A stretch of DNA of 64,000 bases from Ferrimonas marina (GTDB lineage Bacteria > Pseudomonadota > Gammaproteobacteria > Enterobacterales > Shewanellaceae): contig NZ_FQXG01000001.1 in NCBI RefSeq assembly GCF_900129905.1, positions 728,748 to 792,747 of the forward strand. Direction: 5' to 3'. Under the pieces are notes generated by a model, which saw only the letters and a list, made by a program, of their open reading frames with translations, searched no databases and was not told where the DNA came from. The position numbers and the translations under genes were made by a program. Positions 62,461 to 64,000 of the stretch are shown here, in pieces (position 1 is the first letter of the stretch; the number at the start of each line of letters is the position of its first letter).

Positions 62461-63621
62461 TTAGATGGCGTACTTGAACGACAGCATAAAGCGGTTCAGC
62501 TCGCCATCGTCGCCGTTGGCACGCTCGTTCAAGGCGTACAACCACTCTACCCCAACGGTCAAAGGCTTAACCGGCGAGAACATCAGGTTGACGTTGCCGC
62601 TGTAGGAGGTTTCGTTGGCCGTCGTACCATCCAGGATCCCCGGGTTGTCCGCCTCAAAGCCTGACACGGTGAAGTTGGAGCGCCACTTGTCGCTCCACCA
62701 GTGCTGATAGCTGACGAAGCCGGAGATGGAGGAGATGGTATCCGCACCACCGCCGTCACGCAGCACCGCCGCATTGGCGTAGTTCAGTGCGATGTAGCGG
62801 CCGGTACCGTCACCGTAGTTGAGCATGAACTTCAGCACGTCACGGTTGAACACCGGCACAACACCGGCGAAGGAGAGGCCGTAGCCCATCTCGCTCTCAT
62901 CGTAGGTGGTGTCACCGATGGTCTCATCGATGTCCAGCGAGCGCAGCAAACCGGCGATGGAGAAGCTGGCGTCACCGCCCTTGAAGTCATAACGGGCAAC
63001 CAGGTCCGGGATGTAGCTGGAGTCGGACTCGATGCGACCGCCGGCGGTGCTGGTGAAGGTGGACTTGGGATTCTCAATGGCGACTGAGAAGCCATTGTTG
63101 GAGTACTTGATCAGGCCCTGACGGACAAAGGGGGTGCCTTCCGCCGCCCCAACAAAGTCCAGCGCTTCCGGCAGCGCTCCGGGGTTCTGGAAGGTACTCC
63201 AGGTCTGACCGGCGGTCCAGTTATCGAAGGTCACGGTGGCGTGACGCAGACGCGGGGCGTAGCTATTGGAAACCCGCTCGTTACCGTCACTGGTGGTGAA
63301 GAAGTCCAACTCAACGAAGAACTTCAGGGTGTGACCGTCCATATCGCTGGTAGAGGTAAAGTTGAAACGGGTTTCCCGGGCCTGGAAGTCGGTCACTGTG
63401 TTGGCGCGGTTGGGATCGCCGTAGATGGTGCCTGGAACATAGAATTGGCGCGACAGGTTGCTGTCGTCCGGAGCGCCGTTATCGTAGTTGCTGACCATGA
63501 AATCAGCTTTCACATAGCCACCGAATTTGAATTCCGTCTCTGCCATTGCTGAGGGCGCAGCCGCCAACATGGCCAGACTCAGAGGGGCTAGAGTTGCCTT
63601 GAGCACTTTGGAACTGTTCAC
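62461..63621 (-). CDS. DcaP-like outer membrane porin
   Basis: 386 residues with a signal peptide (PSAMA). The mature start, FKFGGYVKADFMVSNYDNG, and the alternating strands ending in LSFKYAI with a C-terminal aromatic/hydrophobic strand fit the DcaP-type trimeric porin family, which takes up dicarboxylates and other negatively charged small molecules. A GTG is used as start since AGGGAG lies eight bases upstream; another GTG three codons earlier has poor spacing. Confidence 0.85.
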   Translation of the reverse strand: MNSSKVLKATLAPLSLAMLAAAPSAMAETEFKFGGYVKADFMVSNYDNGAPDDSNLSRQFYVPGTIYGDPNRANTVTDFQARETRFNFTSTSDMDGHTLKFFVELDFFTTSDGNERVSNSYAPRLRHATVTFDNWTAGQTWSTFQNPGALPEALDFVGAAEGTPFVRQGLIKYSNNGFSVAIENPKSTFTSTAGGRIESDSSYIPDLVARYDFKGGDASFSIAGLLRSLDIDETIGDTTYDESEMGYGLSFAGVVPVFNRDVLKFMLNYGDGTGRYIALNYANAAVLRDGGGADTISSISGFVSYQHWWSDKWRSNFTVSGFEADNPGILDGTTANETSYSGNVNLMFSPVKPLTVGVEWLYALNERANGDDGELNRFMLSFKYAI

Positions 63622-63923
63622 CTGTATCACTCCCTGTCATTTTATTGATGCATAGGTACTATCCAGCAGTCACAGGGGACTTCGTATTAGCAAAAAGTCG
63701 CAATTCTTGTGACAAAACTCGCGATAGCCATTAACACCATAGTACAGAGCTGAATGTTACTCAGTAGTGACTCGGCCGTCTCAGATTAAAGTCTAATAGG
63801 CAGCGATGGCAGTATTACGAAACAAAAGCGGAGACAGAGAGGATCTCTAAAGATCAAACGCAGGTAACAGCGCAGGGTAAAACGTACGGCAAATCGACAG
63901 GGAAACAGAGAAGCAGGAGAAGG
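63622..63923. other. Leader and promoter region of the porin, spacer to tRNA-Lys
   Basis: About 300 bases without a gene. A weak promoter for the porin may lie at 63686-63715 on the minus strand (TTGTCA, 18 bases, GCTAAT). No rho-independent terminator was found between the tRNA and the porin, although both read leftward. Confidence 0.4.
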
Positions 63924-63999
63924 TGGTGGGTCGTGAAGGATTCGAACCTTCGACCAATTGGTTAAAAGCCAACTGCTCTACCAACTGAGCTAACGACCC
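63924..63999 (-). tRNA. tRNA-Lys (UUU anticodon)
   Basis: A 76-base cloverleaf on the minus strand. It begins GGGTCGT, with TAGCTCAGTTGGTAGAGCA as D arm, anticodon TTT within CTTTTAA, GGTTCGAATCC as T arm, and ends ACGACCCACCA with CCA encoded. No partner tRNA is visible within the window on either side; the 5' flank is outside. Confidence 0.98.
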
Positions 64000-64000
64000 A

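Noticed and set aside
1..64000. CRISPR arrays, insertion sequences, prophage genes
   Set aside because: No regularly spaced repeats with unique spacers, no transposase or integrase motifs and no phage structural genes were seen.

Overview
The window is a 64 kb stretch of gammaproteobacterial chromosome with high GC (roughly 60% by eye) in dense, mostly housekeeping gene order. The protein set (MotY of the sodium-driven polar flagellum, a CrbS-type acetate sensor kinase, RlmI, CmoM, RNase T, RadD, GrxA, YecM/YfcE, a DcaP-type porin) fits the Alteromonadales/Aeromonadales/Vibrio side of the class; a Ferrimonas- or Shewanella-like marine bacterium is my best guess, made from protein flavour only. 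No phage, transposase, CRISPR array or rRNA was seen. One tRNA gene (tRNA-Lys, UUU) lies at the right edge.

Layout. 1-0.9 kb: pirin (cut by the edge) diverging from a MOSC protein. 0.9-2.8 kb: an AT-rich patch with three small envelope-type proteins of unknown function. 2.8-10.5 kb: a beta-propeller-like lipoprotein, a DUF885 protein, a YidB-like protein, a GNAT enzyme and a lipoprotein sulfatase. 10.7-17.1 kb: an acetate module, in which the CrbS-like transporter/sensor kinase diverges from acetyl-CoA synthetase, followed by a Pat-like acetyltransferase. 17-20.8 kb: GST, GNAT, small membrane proteins and a GFA-family protein. 21-23.2 kb: two tandem AraC regulators that were duplicated together with their promoters. 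23.2-29 kb: amidohydrolase, nucleotidyltransferase, a second GFA protein, a TSUP exporter, a DUF952 protein and the MepM-like endopeptidase.

29.3-34.8 kb: a tightly coupled three-gene operon coding for an SMC/MukB-like ATPase of 1232 residues and two smaller partners. It resembles the condensin-like MukBEF/MksBEF/Wadjet complexes, but the ATPase gene comes first and no JetD-type nuclease gene is next to it. 35-37.4 kb: an Omp85-like barrel, then a secreted protein made of three repeats of one domain. The leader of the latter carries a clear c-di-GMP-I (GEMM) riboswitch and a hairpin that can hide the ribosome binding site and start codon.

37.9-49.5 kb: an RND efflux pair, a metallo-beta-lactamase-fold protein, CmoM, a lipoprotein, a serine hydrolase with an adjacent AraC regulator, RlmI and a cold shock protein. 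49.5-64 kb: a retropepsin-like protease, YfcE-YecM, a PatB-like lyase with an M23 peptidase, dihydroorotase, MotY, RNase T, two near-identical tandem peroxiredoxins, a Na+/H+ antiporter, RadD, GrxA, a porin and tRNA-Lys.

The signals most worth following are the SMC-like operon, the riboswitch with its triplicated-domain protein, the acetate module with its own acetyltransferase, and a TTTGCGACA motif that recurs near all three AraC genes.
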